Source of the DNA: Allomyces macrogynus ATCC 38327
Lineage: Eukaryota; Blastocladiomycota; Blastocladiomycetes; Blastocladiales; Blastocladiaceae
Assembly (NCBI GenBank): GCA_000151295.1
Contig: GG745348.1
Span: 294,633 to 336,237, forward strand
Direction of reading: 5' to 3'
Length of the DNA stretch: 41,605 nt
The notes beneath the pieces are model-generated. The model worked only from the letters and a program-made list of their open reading frames with translations, did not search any database and was not told the origin of the DNA. Within the stretch, counting starts at the first letter, position 1, and the number at the start of each line of letters is the position of its first letter. A program made the translations under genes and the position numbers. Positions 1 through 11,436 of the stretch are shown one piece after another.

Positions 1-2710
1 GGCCAAAACAACTCAACCCAAATCAAGCACCAACGCATCTTAATTATCTTGGTCGCGCGCACGACCAGACAAACTCGAACAGCGTGCAGGCGCACTGGCA
101 ACGAGATTAACCCGCCGAGCGCCGCGTAGATCCAGATAGGGCTTTCGCTCATGCTCGGGTAGCCCAATGCCCACAGGCGGAGCACGTTATCAGCTCCAAT
201 GCTCAGACTGTGCAGGACCAACCGCGTCACAATCACCATCGCCCAGAACAAGACGCCGCCCGTCGCGAGCTGGTAGACCTTGTAGATGGCCCACGACACG
301 CTGCCCATCTGCTTGGTCTCGTCCTCGACGAGGGTCCTGCCCGCTGCGGGCGCGTGTGCCGCCAAAACTCCGCCCGTGTAAATCTTGCTTGTTATGCTCA
401 TCGGTCGCGTCCACAACCTGCGGGCGCATCTTGGCTCTCGAGCAGCGCAAGCAGCGGGCTGGTCAGCAAGCCCGGCGCGACACTCCTCAAGCGTCCCCTG
501 CGCAACCACGAGCCCGTCATCCATGACGACAATATGATCCGCATGCGGCAAGACCAGGCCCGTCGCATGCGTGACCAAAATCCGCGTCCGGCCCGCCAGT
601 TGCCCAAGCAGACACCGATGGGCAATATGCCGCGCAGTCGGTGTCCACGGCGCTGAGCACATCATCGGCGACAAGTACGCAGCAGTCGGCGCCATAGCAC
701 GCACGCGTGAGTGCAACACGCTGTCGCTGTCCGCCTGACAGGACGATTCCGCGCTCACCAATTTCCGTCTGGTCGCCCAAGGCGAGGATTTCCAGGTCGC
801 GCACGAGCGCGCAGTTGGCGAGGACGCGAGAGTACTGGTTTGCGTCGAAGGAGGACCCAAAGAGGATGTTGTCGCGGATCGAAGCTGATTGCGGCCACGA
901 GGATTGTGAGACGTAGGCTGCTGACGCGGGCTTGTGCAGTTTACCGTGAATCGTGTGCATTTCTGGTGAAGTGCGAAAACGTCAGTGATCGTGACAAAAC
1001 TTGTTTGGGAGGACAGCGCCGGACGTACTGCCAAGGAGCTGCAGTACAAAGAGGACCAGGCCGGTCTTTGAATCAAGAACAAAATAACCCGCAAAGCGAC
1101 AACGTACGTCTTGCCCAACCCCGTCTTGCCCACGACCACATTCATCCTATCCTTCTTAAACCGCACATTCAAGTTCTTGATCTGGAACCTGGACCCGTCT
1201 GACTGCCATGATAACATGGCGCACTGCAAGAACCCAAGCATGTGTGGGTCTGGCACAACCTCCTCAACATCCTCCTCATCAATCTCCTTCACGATCCGCA
1301 TCATGCTCACACGCGTTTCTAAAAACATAACAATTTGGAGCAGCAAGTTGTAGAGCGGTCCCTTGAGGTTCACAAACAGGGCCAGGCTTGTAAACACTTT
1401 TTCTGCATCAAGAATACCACCTTGCACTTGCATGAAGCAGGTGAACGTGACAAGCGACATGAGGATCAGTAATGAGTGGAAGATCATGCCAACGCCTGTG
1501 TAGAGCATGAGGAAGCTGTGCAGGGTGCCAAGTTCAGTGGTGCACACATCAGCAATCTTGGTCTGGCTGGAACTGCAGCTCAAAGTGGAAGAAATTGATG
1601 ATGCGAATGCCCTGCAGAAGCTTGTTGATGAGCAAAATACATATATCAGTCTTCATCAGGCTGTGCTGCTGCTCACGGATCAGTCGGCCTGTTGTGGATT
1701 GCAGTGGCAGGAAGACTAGGTGAGTGGTCCAGTGGTGAGCATGTGCAGGATGGATGTGAGTGGCAGCAGTGAAAGATGCAAGTGCACACCAATCATCAGC
1801 ATGACCCCACTGAATGTGCTCCACCCAAGCACGAAATAGAGTGACGCAAGCGCAATAACAAGCGAAATTGGCATTATGATGTTATTGTGAAAGTAGGCAC
1901 TATCCTCAGCAACCTTATTCACCTCTACTGAAAAGAGTGTCTGCATTTCACCATTTGTTGCTGTGTCCTTGACATTTGTGTGGCAGCACAGTGACTTGGC
2001 ATAGAGATGCCCAATCAGCACAGCCTTGAGCCACACCAACATGCGCCAACCCAAGAAACACATGTGGCCATCAGTCAGCAACTTGAGCATGGTGCCCATG
2101 AACTGGCCAGCAGTGTGGAGCCAGAGCCGCAGTGAGTCAGTTGCGCCTGCCTCAATGTAGGTGACATTGCAGTTCAGGAAGAAGGGGCCCCTAAGAGCAG
2201 GAATGCTGAGCATACGCCCATGAGTAGTAGCAGTGCAATCAGGTGCTGGACCGACTGGACAAGCACCCATGTCAGTGGGAGCGACTGCAGGAATGTCTTG
2301 AATCGCCAGTGTGTGGTGATGCTGTCTCTTTGGGGTCCAGGTCCCAAATGTCGCTGTGGTCAATGGGGCAGTGCGCGCTGATCATGAGCACAGGAGAGAT
2401 CCATGAGAACGTCATGTGCTCGAATCAGGATGATGTAATTTCGAGGGTCAGGAGGACGTGCTATCCATGAGTGTCAATCTGGTCAGCTCAGCCATGCCCA
2501 GTTCGCATCGTGGCAAGGAACAAGAATGGACGTTTGGTACCAGCACACAGAGACTCTGCCACCAATGCCACTCGCTCTGCTGCTGCAACTCGCCCAAGAG
2601 CGACGCAGTGAACAGCAGCAGGATGATCATGAGCAGGCGTGAGTCGTCAACAAGATGGAGAACGTCGGCAGCAGTGTTGTAGCAAGTGTCAAGGTCCAAG
2701 GCGTGCAAGG
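1..2710 (-). CDS. ABCC (MRP)-type ABC transporter, partial, apparently disrupted
   Basis: The 5' half of a full-length ABCC exporter; the rest lies left of position 1. Reading right to left one sees TM helices (near 2600-2700), TMD1 with the 'GIRIINFFHFE' loop (about 1580), the segment 'AEKVFTSLALF' (about 1400), NBD1 with Walker A GKTGLGKT (about 1120), Q-loop 'YVSQSSW' (about 905), signature LSGGQRQRVAL (about 730), Walker B LVADDVLSAVD and H-loop 'LVTHATG' (about 560), then the start of TMD2 ('MGSVSWAIYKVY', about 290). A 74-nt intron joins 'MLMI' to 'VFLPLQSTTG' near 1720-1790. Frame breaks near 640 and 1567 have no splice signals that could explain them, and the Walker A to Q-loop join (960-1100) is unclear. 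The gene is either decaying or contains consensus errors. About 1200-2280 is strikingly CpG-poor, unlike its neighbours. Family certain; exon ends and 5' start not resolved. Confidence 0.75.
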
Positions 2711-3137
2711 GAACGGTCTGGGCAAGCTCTCGACACGGCCAACGCAGCGCGACTTGACTTGATCAGCTCGAAGGAAAACGGAGCTGGAGACGGCACACCT
2801 GACCGTGTTAGATCTGAGCATGGTTTGGTTACGTAACGACACTCAGGGTGGCTTGGTTGGGACCATGTGATGGCGGCGTGGCCCTGCCCATTCGCTGATC
2901 AACGACACTCGGCCGCCTTTGACAACCAACCATTCCTTCATTCACTTCATTCGACAACGTCTGTCAACCACTACTCCCCAAGACGCGGCAGCAAGTCGCA
3001 ACCGCACGGCAACAGCAAGAATACAGATTGGCGAGTATCGCGTCGCCAGCTTGCGTGCCGACCACGTTCAACTCCAGCTGCGAGTTCGACCACGAACCAA
3101 CACTAAATCGTCGTGACCGGCGACCACCTTGACCAGC
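2711..3137. other. Divergent intergenic region, ABCC / MPP-alpha
   Basis: Lies between the minus-strand transporter and the plus-strand MPP-alpha gene. The first ABCC exon may extend into its left part. I see no conserved coding motif. It presumably carries both promoters. Confidence 0.4.
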
Positions 3138-4612
3138 ATGTCGCCCGTCGCAAGTTTAACAAGGGCGGCCAAGACGCAAATCACGCGGCTCGCTAACGGC
3201 CTGCGCGTGGGCCACGCCCGCCGTGCCACCATCGCACTTTGCTGCCGTCGGCGTCTATGTGGACGCAGGACCTCGCGACGAGCTGCCGATTGACCGTGGC
3301 GTGTCGCATTTCCTGTCGGGGCTCGCGTTCAAGGTACTGTCCACCCGTTTTCGTGAGTGGTCGGCGGGAATTATGTCAAATCTGACCTGCACGCACCGAA
3401 CAATAGAGCGCCGGCGATATTTCCGAGCCGGAAATGACATCGACTATCTCCAAGCTCGGCGGCAACATCTTTTGCACGGCGACGCGCGAGGCCATCATGT
3501 ACCAGGGCGCCGTCCTGCACCACGAGGTGCCGATGGCCATGAACTTGCTCGCTCACACGGTGCTTCGCCCAAACATCACGCCCGACGAAGTGCAGCACGT
3601 GCGCGAGAGCATCTTGTTTGAACTCCACCACATGGCCGCGCGGCCCGAGTCGTACTTGGTCGAAATGCTGCACGCTGTGGCCTATGGCGGCCAAGGGCTC
3701 GGTAACTCGGTCCTGGCCGATTCCGACAGTGCCGAGGCCATGAACGCCGCCAAGATTGGCAGATTCCGTGACCGGCTCTACACGGCCGACAAGATGGTGG
3801 TTGCTGGTGTGGGTTTGCCGCACGAGCGGCTCGTGGAACTGGCCGAAGAGTACTTTGGCGCCGCGCCACCGGCACCGGCGACGCCCATCAAGCGCGATCC
3901 GGCCGTCTACGTCGGTGGATCCTCGCAACTCGTGGTCCCAAAACCCCCGGCAACGCACCTGAACCCGACGCCGCCGCTGACGCACGTCTACGCAGCGTTC
4001 CCGTCGCACGGGTACACGCACGACGACATGTTCCCGCTGTCCACCCTCCAACTGCTCATGGGCGGCGGCGGGTCCTTTTCGGCGGGCGGGCCTGGCAAGG
4101 GCATGTACTCGCGGCTCTACACGAACGTGTTGAACCGGTACCGGTGGATCGAGTCGTGCCAGGCGACGCATCTCGCGTACCTCGACTCGAGTTTGTTTTC
4201 CATGGCCGGGTCGTGCGTGCCCGAGTTCAACAAGCACATGTTGAACGTGATGTTGGGCGAAATGCTGCACATGGCTCAGGACCTGACGCCGCACGAGATT
4301 CAGCGCGCCAAGAACCAGCTCAAGTCGTCGCTGCTCATGCACCTCGAGTCGCAGGTCGTACAGCTTGAGGATGTCGGGCGGCAGGTGTTGGCCGATAACC
4401 GCCGCATCGAGCCCTCGGAGCTGGTGGCTAAGATTGACCGCGTAAGCCTCGACGACCTTGTGCGCGTCGCAACCGAGCTGACCAGTCAGCGGCCGACGTG
4501 CGTCGCGATTGGCGAGGAGCTAAGTGATCTTGCTGATGCCGAGGCGACGCTGGCCGCGTTCCGCGCGGGAACGGCCACGACGGGGCGCAAAAAGTGGTAC
4601 AGCTGGAAATAA
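3138..4612 (+). CDS. Mitochondrial processing peptidase alpha subunit
   Basis: Non-catalytic, presequence-binding subunit of the matrix processing peptidase that removes targeting peptides from imported proteins. Exons 3138-3333 and 3407-4612 are separated by a 73-nt intron; about 466 aa. The N-terminal M16 motif reads [10 protein letters not shown], without the HxxEH zinc site of the beta subunit. Residues about 283-300 carry the glycine-rich loop '[15 protein letters not shown]' that defines MPP-alpha, followed by '[14 protein letters not shown]' and the C-terminal 'LEDVGRQVL'. The first ATG gives a short basic N-terminus. Its frame continues into the conserved part only if one G of the run at 3209-3211 is skipped: conserved 'NGLRV' precedes the run and '[20 protein letters not shown]' follows it one frame off. 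This is probably a consensus error, or a real frameshift. Head-to-tail with the next gene. Confidence 0.93.
3334..3406 (+). other. Intron of MPP-alpha
   Basis: GTACTG donor and AATAG acceptor, 73 nt. Splicing joins 'LAFK' to '[10 protein letters not shown]', as expected from the family alignment. Confidence 0.85.
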
Positions 4613-5190
4613 ATAGCGATATATTTATGGATGGCGATTGGGGAGACCTCAGTTGCTTCGGTAGTCGGGTCGGTCGGTTCGGAAATCGGCTCGGATCGAG
4701 TTGCAAGTCAGCACTCTAGCCGTGCGAACGCCGAGCAGATCGCGAACCATCCATGCGATCTCCCCGCAACAGGGACTGACTGGACCGACCACCAAACAGC
4801 TCACGAACAACATGCGCGTGCCAAGAAGGCAGCGGCTGATCAGCAACGGCGACGCCCACGGGGCGATAAAGCAAGCTTGAGGGGTCTCTTCCCTCTCCTC
4901 TCTCCTCCAACTGGCCGAGAACAACCGCGACGACGACGGCAGCGACGACGACAGCGCTCAACAAACGAGAGCTCACCCTCACCTCGACCGGACCTGCATT
5001 TTGGCCGACGACATTGCCGTGAAGCTCGACGTCTGCTCGGGCTTCCCGGTCCACATTTTCGAAAATACCGCTGCACGCGTTGCGCCAAGCTGCAGCACCC
5101 GCGACACGCGCACACCGGCTCTTCTTTCTCTGCCGCGAGCGCGCGACCCGTTCTGTCCCGATTCTCCTCGTCCAACGACTTGCCAGCACC
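4613..5190. other. Intergenic, MPP-alpha to PAF-AH
   Basis: No conserved coding sequence seen. It holds the MPP-alpha 3' UTR and the promoter and 5' leader of the next gene. The open frame upstream of 5191 is GC-driven and shows no family similarity. Confidence 0.5.
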
Positions 5191-6977
5191 ATGACCAACG
5201 TGACGGCTCCCGGCACCGCGCCCAGTACGACGAGTTCCGGCTCTTCAGACCGCGCCTCGATCGCCTCTGCACCAACCGAATACACGACGACTCTCCCTGG
5301 CGCGTACCGGTCCAGCACGACGTCCCTTGGCCGTCGCCGTTCTTTACTGCACACGCGTGCGGGCCGTGACCCGGCGCACCCGCCGCGCGCGTGGTACCAG
5401 CGTCTCCTGCCTCATTTCTCGTCGTACACGGGCCCGTACCCCGTCGGCGTGTACGACTTTGAATGGGAAACAGCGCTCGCACCCGACTCGGCACTGCGCG
5501 CCCAGTTTGGCGATGCCCTCGTGACGGACGTGCAGTCGTTGCTCGTGCGCGTCTTCTACCCGGCCGACCCGGAAGTCGTTGCGCCCGAAATCGAGGCCGA
5601 GGTGGCAGTGCACGGGCACCATTTGCCGCAGGGCCACGAAGGGACGCCGTATAAGCGGCCGAAATGGCTGGGCAATTACGAAGGGGTCGGGTACGGCGAC
5701 TTTATCCGGATGCCAAAGTACGTGCTCTTCTCTACCCCTGGCGTGACAGGTGGCATCACCGAGCTCATCACGTTCGCCATCCCATCAGGTGGATTTCCAA
5801 AGCCACGTTCGGCGCCATGTTCTGCACAGCGCGCCTTCCCGCGTACGAGAACGCGCCCGTCCTTGCGCCCGGTCCCGTCGACGCCGCACACGTCTTGCCG
5901 CACGTGCACGAGCCCCCACCCACGGCGGCCCCCATCCCACCCGTCCCGGCGCAGTTCCCCGTGATCATTTTCTCGCACGGTCTCGGCGGGACCAAGGGCA
6001 CGTACAGCTACGTCTGCGGCGAACTGGCGTCGCGCGGCGCCGTGGTCGTCGCGATCGAGCACCGCGACGGATCAGCGTCGCGGTCGGTCGAGCGACAGCA
6101 GGTGGAGCACGCGTACCAGCGGATCGGGGTCACGGGCGAGGAGAACCGCGTGTTGCGAATCAACCAGGTGCACCACCGTGTCGTGGAAGTGCGTGCGGCG
6201 CTCGCGCTCGTCCGGCAGTGGGCGCGCGGCGAGTCCCCCGCAAACCAGTTGGACGACAAGATGCATCCGTGGCGCGCGCTCGCCGGGCGAATGGATCTGG
6301 GCCAGATGATGATGGCGGGGCACTCGTTTGGTGGTGGGACGTCGGTCGCGGTCCTGCAGCAGCAGCGGTTGGATCGCGAGGCGGGCGTGAACCACGGCGA
6401 CGCGCAGATTGATTTCAAGTGCGGGTATGTCATGGACCCGTGGCTCTTTGCGGTCGACAAGACGAAGGGGGTCGATGTGCCGCTTTTGTCGGCATCGACG
6501 GAAACGTTCCACTGGCCGCCGAATGTCGAGGCGATGCACGATATTTACGTGCTGTCCAAGCAGTACCAGTCGCCGCAGTGCCCGGACCCGGTCGTAACGA
6601 CGATCGGTACCGCGCACCAGAACCACAGCGATTTTGTCATGCTCGTCGGCAAGGGGTTGTTGGGGAAAGCCAAGATGGCCGGGCCCATGGACCCGGTGCG
6701 CGCACTGCAGTTGCATACGGCCATGGCCGCGTCGTTCATGTCGCGGTGCGGGATCCCTCTCGCCGCGCCCGAGTATTTCGGGCTGTTGCAGGACCCGCAT
6801 GGTGTGAACCCGGAACACGTTGGGTTTGCACCCGAGGCCGCGGCCGACGAGGACACCAAGGACGATTTGCGGCAAGTGGTCAACGACGTGCTCGACAAGG
6901 ACCAGACGCACCCGGACGTGGTACTCGGGTGGGCATGGTACAAAGAAAAGTTTGGCACGCCCTCGCCGTTTGCCTAG
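5191..6977 (+). CDS. PAF-acetylhydrolase-like (PLA2G7 family) lipase
   Basis: Serine hydrolase of the plasma/type II platelet-activating-factor acetylhydrolase family, which releases short or oxidised sn-2 acyl groups from phospholipids. ATG 5191 lies in a CAGCACCATGACC context. Exons 5191-5788 and 5830-6977 give 581 aa. Visible motifs: oxyanion region 'FSHGLGGTKGTYS', 'IEHRDGSA', nucleophile elbow AGHSFGG (Ser about 365), acid in 'MDPWLF' (Asp about 402) and catalytic His in 'GTAHQNHSDF' (about 462). All three catalytic residues are present. The N-terminal 60 residues are Ser/Thr-rich and low complexity, with no clear signal peptide. The 41-nt intron (GTGGAT...CACAG) restores frame exactly, but a one-base deletion near 5790 would look the same. 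Confidence 0.9.
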
Positions 6978-7139
6978 AGCTGAAGTGGGGAAATGGGGAG
7001 TCGGCTGCGTTGATCCGACTTGTTTGTTGGGAAAATATCATTGCTTTGGTTGTGCACACCTTTTTTCTCTCCCTCGTTGGTCGCAATCACAACAGCCATG
7101 TTTCTGCAACGGTCATGTTGATTGACCCAAAATCGCATT

Positions 7140-7817
7140 CTACAACTCGCTTCCCGGCTCGCCCTTGCCCGCTGCTCGCATTGGACTGAACCGCAACTGC
7201 CCCACCAGCGCACGCAGTCGGTCCACTGCACGCACCGTGCGCGCCTCCGTCTCCACCGCGCGCTCCTCCGTCTTCTCCACCTCCCCCTTCGGCCGCATGG
7301 GCGGCGCCCACCCATCAATCGCGCGCTCCCAGGCATCCACCGCGTCCAACCCCCACACCTCATCCAGGTAAGCGCCACTTTTCAAATACGCGGCCACGGC
7401 CTCGCCATCCGCCAACAAGAAATCGCGCGCCCACGCATCCACCGGCCCCTCCTGGACACGCGAGACAGGGGTCGGCGGGAGTTGCCACGCGGCGCGCATC
7501 GCGGCCTCGTCATATTTGTCAACGTCATCGAGCGGGGCGGTCATTTCGAAATTGAGTTGGAAGACCGGGTCGGAATCGGCGTGCAGGACGGCCAACACGG
7601 CGGAGCCGTCTTCGGCGAACGCGCGGAACGTGTCTTCGGACGTTGCGCGCTGGTGCGCGACGGCGACGGGGTCGACGGGGGCGCGGAGGGAAGCGGACGC
7701 GCTGGAGGACGAGGACTCGAAGGCGCGGTCCCAGTCGGCGGCGGTGCCGGTAGAGCGGGGGGCTTTGTCGCCGCCGAGGCCAAAGTCAGCCGGGTTGAAT
7801 GGGGGAAGGCCGGACAT
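7140..7817 (-). CDS. Hypothetical protein (225 aa)
   Basis: Single open frame starting at ATG 7817 (begins MSGLPPFNPADFGL). The frame stays open to about 7958, but only a TTG is available there. I do not recognise the family. It is acidic in the middle ('DDVDKYDEAAM'), has four scattered Trp-containing segments (WDRAFES, DAWARDFLL, DEVWGLDAVDAWERA, GWAPPMRP) and ends in a probable helix or coiled coil ('TEERAVETEARTVRAVDRL'). No TM segment or signal is evident. It is tail to tail with the lipase (162 bp) and has GC and codon usage like its neighbours, so it is probably genuine. Confidence 0.5.
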   Translation of the reverse strand: MSGLPPFNPADFGLGGDKAPRSTGTAADWDRAFESSSSSASASLRAPVDPVAVAHQRATSEDTFRAFAEDGSAVLAVLHADSDPVFQLNFEMTAPLDDVDKYDEAAMRAAWQLPPTPVSRVQEGPVDAWARDFLLADGEAVAAYLKSGAYLDEVWGLDAVDAWERAIDGWAPPMRPKGEVEKTEERAVETEARTVRAVDRLRALVGQLRFSPMRAAGKGEPGSEL

Positions 7818-8100
7818 GATGGAACGTTTGATCGCGAGCGGGCTTGGAACGACCGGGAGCAGCTTGCAGGCACGTTGAATCGCAGAGGAGAGCGTGTTGC
7901 AGCAAGTTGGAGGAGCTGCACGGCGATGAACGATGAGAAATCGTGGGAGTCGAAGCAAGTTGATGGTTTGTTCAAGTTTGATCGTGTTTGATGGTGTTTG
8001 ATCATGCGCCGGATTTTCCCGAAAGCCTTTCGTGATCCCAAATCCTTTCGCGATTCAAGAACGCACACACCTCCTCGAGTCCCATCCGCGCCCACCACCC

Positions 8101-10858
8101 CTACGCGCCCGACCGATAAATCACGCGCCGCTGGTGCCGGAACTGCAGCGTCCCGCGGTCCGCGAGGATCCGCACCGCGCGGTGCACGGCCGCATCCGTC
8201 ATCCCGCGCGCCGTGAAATCATTGAGCATGGCGGCAACCGACGTTTGCGAACCGATCGGCAGCCGCGCGATAATCTCGTCCTCGACCTGGCGAATTTCGG
8301 ACCGCAGTGCGCCCATGCTCATGTCGTCGACGACCGACCCGGACTCGACCGCGTGCATGGTCGACAGCTGGAAGAGCCGAATGGCTTCGTCGACGTGGTC
8401 TTCGCGCACAGTTGGGGAAAGGGTCATTTTGGCAAGCGATTCGGAGATGCGGATGACGGCTTCGAGTTGGCTGGGTGGGAGAATGAGGAGGGTGAGTGGC
8501 CGTGAATTGGTGGACACTGGAACGCAGAGCAAACGTACCGAACGGTAATCGGCACGGCCGCGCGCGACCCCGTCTTTTGCTCAAGCGCGCGCACTTCGCT
8601 GCGGATCCGGACAAAGTAGGACGACAACCTCTCGGCTGCCTCCTCGCCCAGTCGTGGTGAGCATCGGCTATCAACGTGCACTGTGGTCAGTTCACACGTC
8701 CCGACGCCGAGAAGCGTGAGCCGAGCCGTACCTCCGTGCGTAGGTAATGTACCGCCGCATCGTGTGCATGTCAAAGTCGACCTGGTTGAGGTCCTCGGTC
8801 ACGTTTTGCCGGTGAATGCCCATGACGTGCCGCGCGATCCGCTGGTCGCTCGCCTCGTCGTGCGCGTCCTTGAGAATGAAGATCATGTCGAAACGCGACA
8901 GAATCGTGCTTTGGAAATCAATGTTCTACCAACACCCATGCAGGTCAGTCAGTCTCGCATTCGCCTCGTCGGCACACAAAGGCAGACAGGAAGCGTACCT
9001 CGCCGGGCGTCTTCAAGTCATCGTACCGGCCAAACACCGGGTTCGCCGCAGCGAGCACCGACGTGCGCGAATTCAACATGGTCGTGATCCCGGCTTTTGC
9101 AATCGAGATCGTCTGCTGTTCCATGGCCTCGTGAATCGCAACGCGATCCTCGTCGCGCATTTTGTCAAATTCGTCAATGCACACGACCCCACCATCCGCC
9201 AAGACCATGGCGCCGCCCTCGAGGTAAAACTCGCGCGATCCCGGATCCCGAATGACCGACGCCGTCAACCCCGCCGCACTCGACCCCTTCCCCGACGTAT
9301 ACACGGCAATCGGCGCGACCCGTTCGACAAACTTGAGCAGCTGCGACTTGGCGACACCCGGGTCACCCAGGAGAAGGACATTGATATCGCCGCGCAGCCG
9401 CATCCCGTCAGCGAGCCGTTTGCGCGACCCGCCAAACAGCAGGCACGCGACGGCCTTTTTCACGTCGGCGTGCCCGAAAATCGACGGCGCAATCGATTTC
9501 GCAAATTCCTCGTAGAATCCAGGGCGGCGGGCGATCGTGACAAACTGTTCTTCTTCCTCAGGCGAAAAGACGGCAGCGTTGCGGTTCGACTGGTCCTGGT
9601 GCACTTCGAGGCCGACGACGCGAAGGTAGGCCGTGCGGATCGCGACGCCGCCGCGCGTGCGCTCGGACCGCGCTTCCTTGTGGTTGATCACCGAGTAGAT
9701 GCCCATGATGGTCGCGCGCGTGCCGGGCATGACCTTGTTGACCATTTGGCTGGTGGAGAAGAAGAGCACGGGGGTCAAATGTGGGGAGCAAGGTGGTCGA
9801 TTCGAGGGAGGGATCGACGCACCGGTCGGCGCTCATCAAAATGTGCCGTGGCAGCTCACCAACGGGCACAATGTCGGGCGCCTCCTGCAGCTTGATCGAC
9901 TGCTGGTCGACAAACTTGCATTTGTCGTGCACGATGATAAATGGGTCCATGGGGCAGTCCTTTGGTGCTCCTGGCAGGGCCGGGCTAAAATCGCTTTCGT
10001 CGTCAGATCCAGGTTCAAGTCGTGATCCGACTCGGGCGAACAATCATACCCATCGCACGTGCGCGGCATCTGCAACCCCGAGAACCCGGACGTGACGGGC
10101 AGCACCTTGACGTAGCGGCACGACCGGCACATGAGGTGCACCGACGTGGCCTTGGCTGTCAGCGTCGACGCGCCGATCACGATGCCCGTGATGCGGACGA
10201 GCTTTCCAATATAGGTTGCCTAAATGTGATTTCCAACTCGGTAGGTTGGTCACTGTCGGGTGCGCGCAGAGAGCGTGTGGAAACCACGCACGTTCATGTC
10301 GCGAATCGACGTGACCGAGTCGGACGACTTGAGCGTGATTTGGATTGGCGGCGCGTCCTGGTCGTCGACCGCAGCAGCATTGGCAAACAGGATGCGTTTT
10401 GCGCTGCGCTGCGCGGCCGTTTCAAACTGGACAATTCGGCGAGCAATGATCAGCGTCCCCTAGACCCGCGAAGACAATCGAACACCACCGAGAACGCACC
10501 AGCGGCAACATCTCCGACGGCGCCTTCTTCAACCGGTCGGCCAGGTCCGAATGGAACGCGTAGACGTGGTCGAGATGCACTTCGAGAAAGTGCTTCTTCA
10601 TCATGAGGTTCTGGTGCAGCTGGTCGCTACATCGCACCCGCCATTCGCGTCAGTCGCGGTCGACGAGGGCAACGATTCCAGGCAAGAGAGCGCAACTCAC
10701 CGGTAGATGAAGTTGCCCTGAATGTTGCATTTTTGAATAAAGTCGTAGAATTGGTTCTGGAACGTCAAGAACGACTCGGCCGAGTGTCCTTGCGTGTTGG
10801 CATCAGCCACGGCCGTCGAGAAGATGGCGCCTTGGTCCCACCCGAAAGCAGCGGCCAT
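8101..10858 (-). CDS. MCM5: DNA replication licensing factor MCM5
   Basis: Subunit of the nuclear MCM2-7 replicative helicase. Nine exons (5'->3': 10858-10701, 10626-10500, 10459-10292, 10219-10050, 9984-9823, 9749-8999, 8925-8732, 8667-8539, 8470-8101) sum to 2229 nt, 742 aa, close to the usual 734. It carries the OB-fold zinc ribbon (CRSC ... CDG ... KDC), Walker A GDPGVAKS (about 390), '[15 protein letters not shown]', Walker B CIDEFD (about 452), '[12 protein letters not shown]' and the arginine finger SRFD (about 522). The C-terminal winged helix ends in '[11 protein letters not shown]'. MCM5 rather than another paralogue is shown by '[20 protein letters not shown]' and '[20 protein letters not shown]'. 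The start ATG 10858 has the context ATCATGGCC. One intron is only 40 nt (10460-10499). Confidence 0.97.
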
Positions 10859-11436
10859 GATGACGAGGTTACGCGTGCGGTCGCAAAAATGGACGGGTAC
10901 GGGCACGGAGTGCGGTCCAGCGTGGTCAAAGGGTCAAAGGGGTCGCTGTGGCCGGCCGAGCTGGAGCGGTGCGCGGGTCGGGCGGGTCGAGCGAGATCAG
11001 CAGGTCGATTTCAGTCGACTGCAGCGTGTCGGGCAAAGTTGGGTCAATCGAGCGGAGAGCAATTCGAGAATTACGGGATGGTGATCCAGATGCAATTGGA
11101 CGAGACGACGATTTCGTTCGAGGCGGCGGATGGCCATCGCGGTAGATGGTCCTGACATGCCGGTGACGAATTCTCCCCACCGCAAACCACCGCAGTGGCC
11201 GGTCCACTTCTTCACGACGGCGCGCCGCCATCGCACGACTGCAATCCCAACAGGACGGCGCATTACCGAGGGCAAGGGCGCGAGCGTGTCCGCGTTATAA
11301 GCGGAGAGCACGCGCCCAGGCCTGTGTGCGATTCCGCCTGCGTGTCGTCGACGACCGCGATGGTGTGAATACAAGCGGTTCGGCAGGCCAAGAGAGGCCC
11401 AGTATGAATGCAAAAACCCAGAAATCTCTTGTCAAA
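10859..11436. other. Intergenic, MCM5 5' side
   Basis: About 580 bp between the MCM5 start and the stop of the CsaA-like gene. Open frames here show no recognisable motif. Expected to contain the MCM5 promoter. Confidence 0.45.

Noticed and set aside
1716..1795. Frameshift in ABCC TMD1
   Set aside because: A 74-nt intron (GTGTGC...CCTAG) joins 'MLMI' to 'VFLPLQSTTG' as expected for the family.
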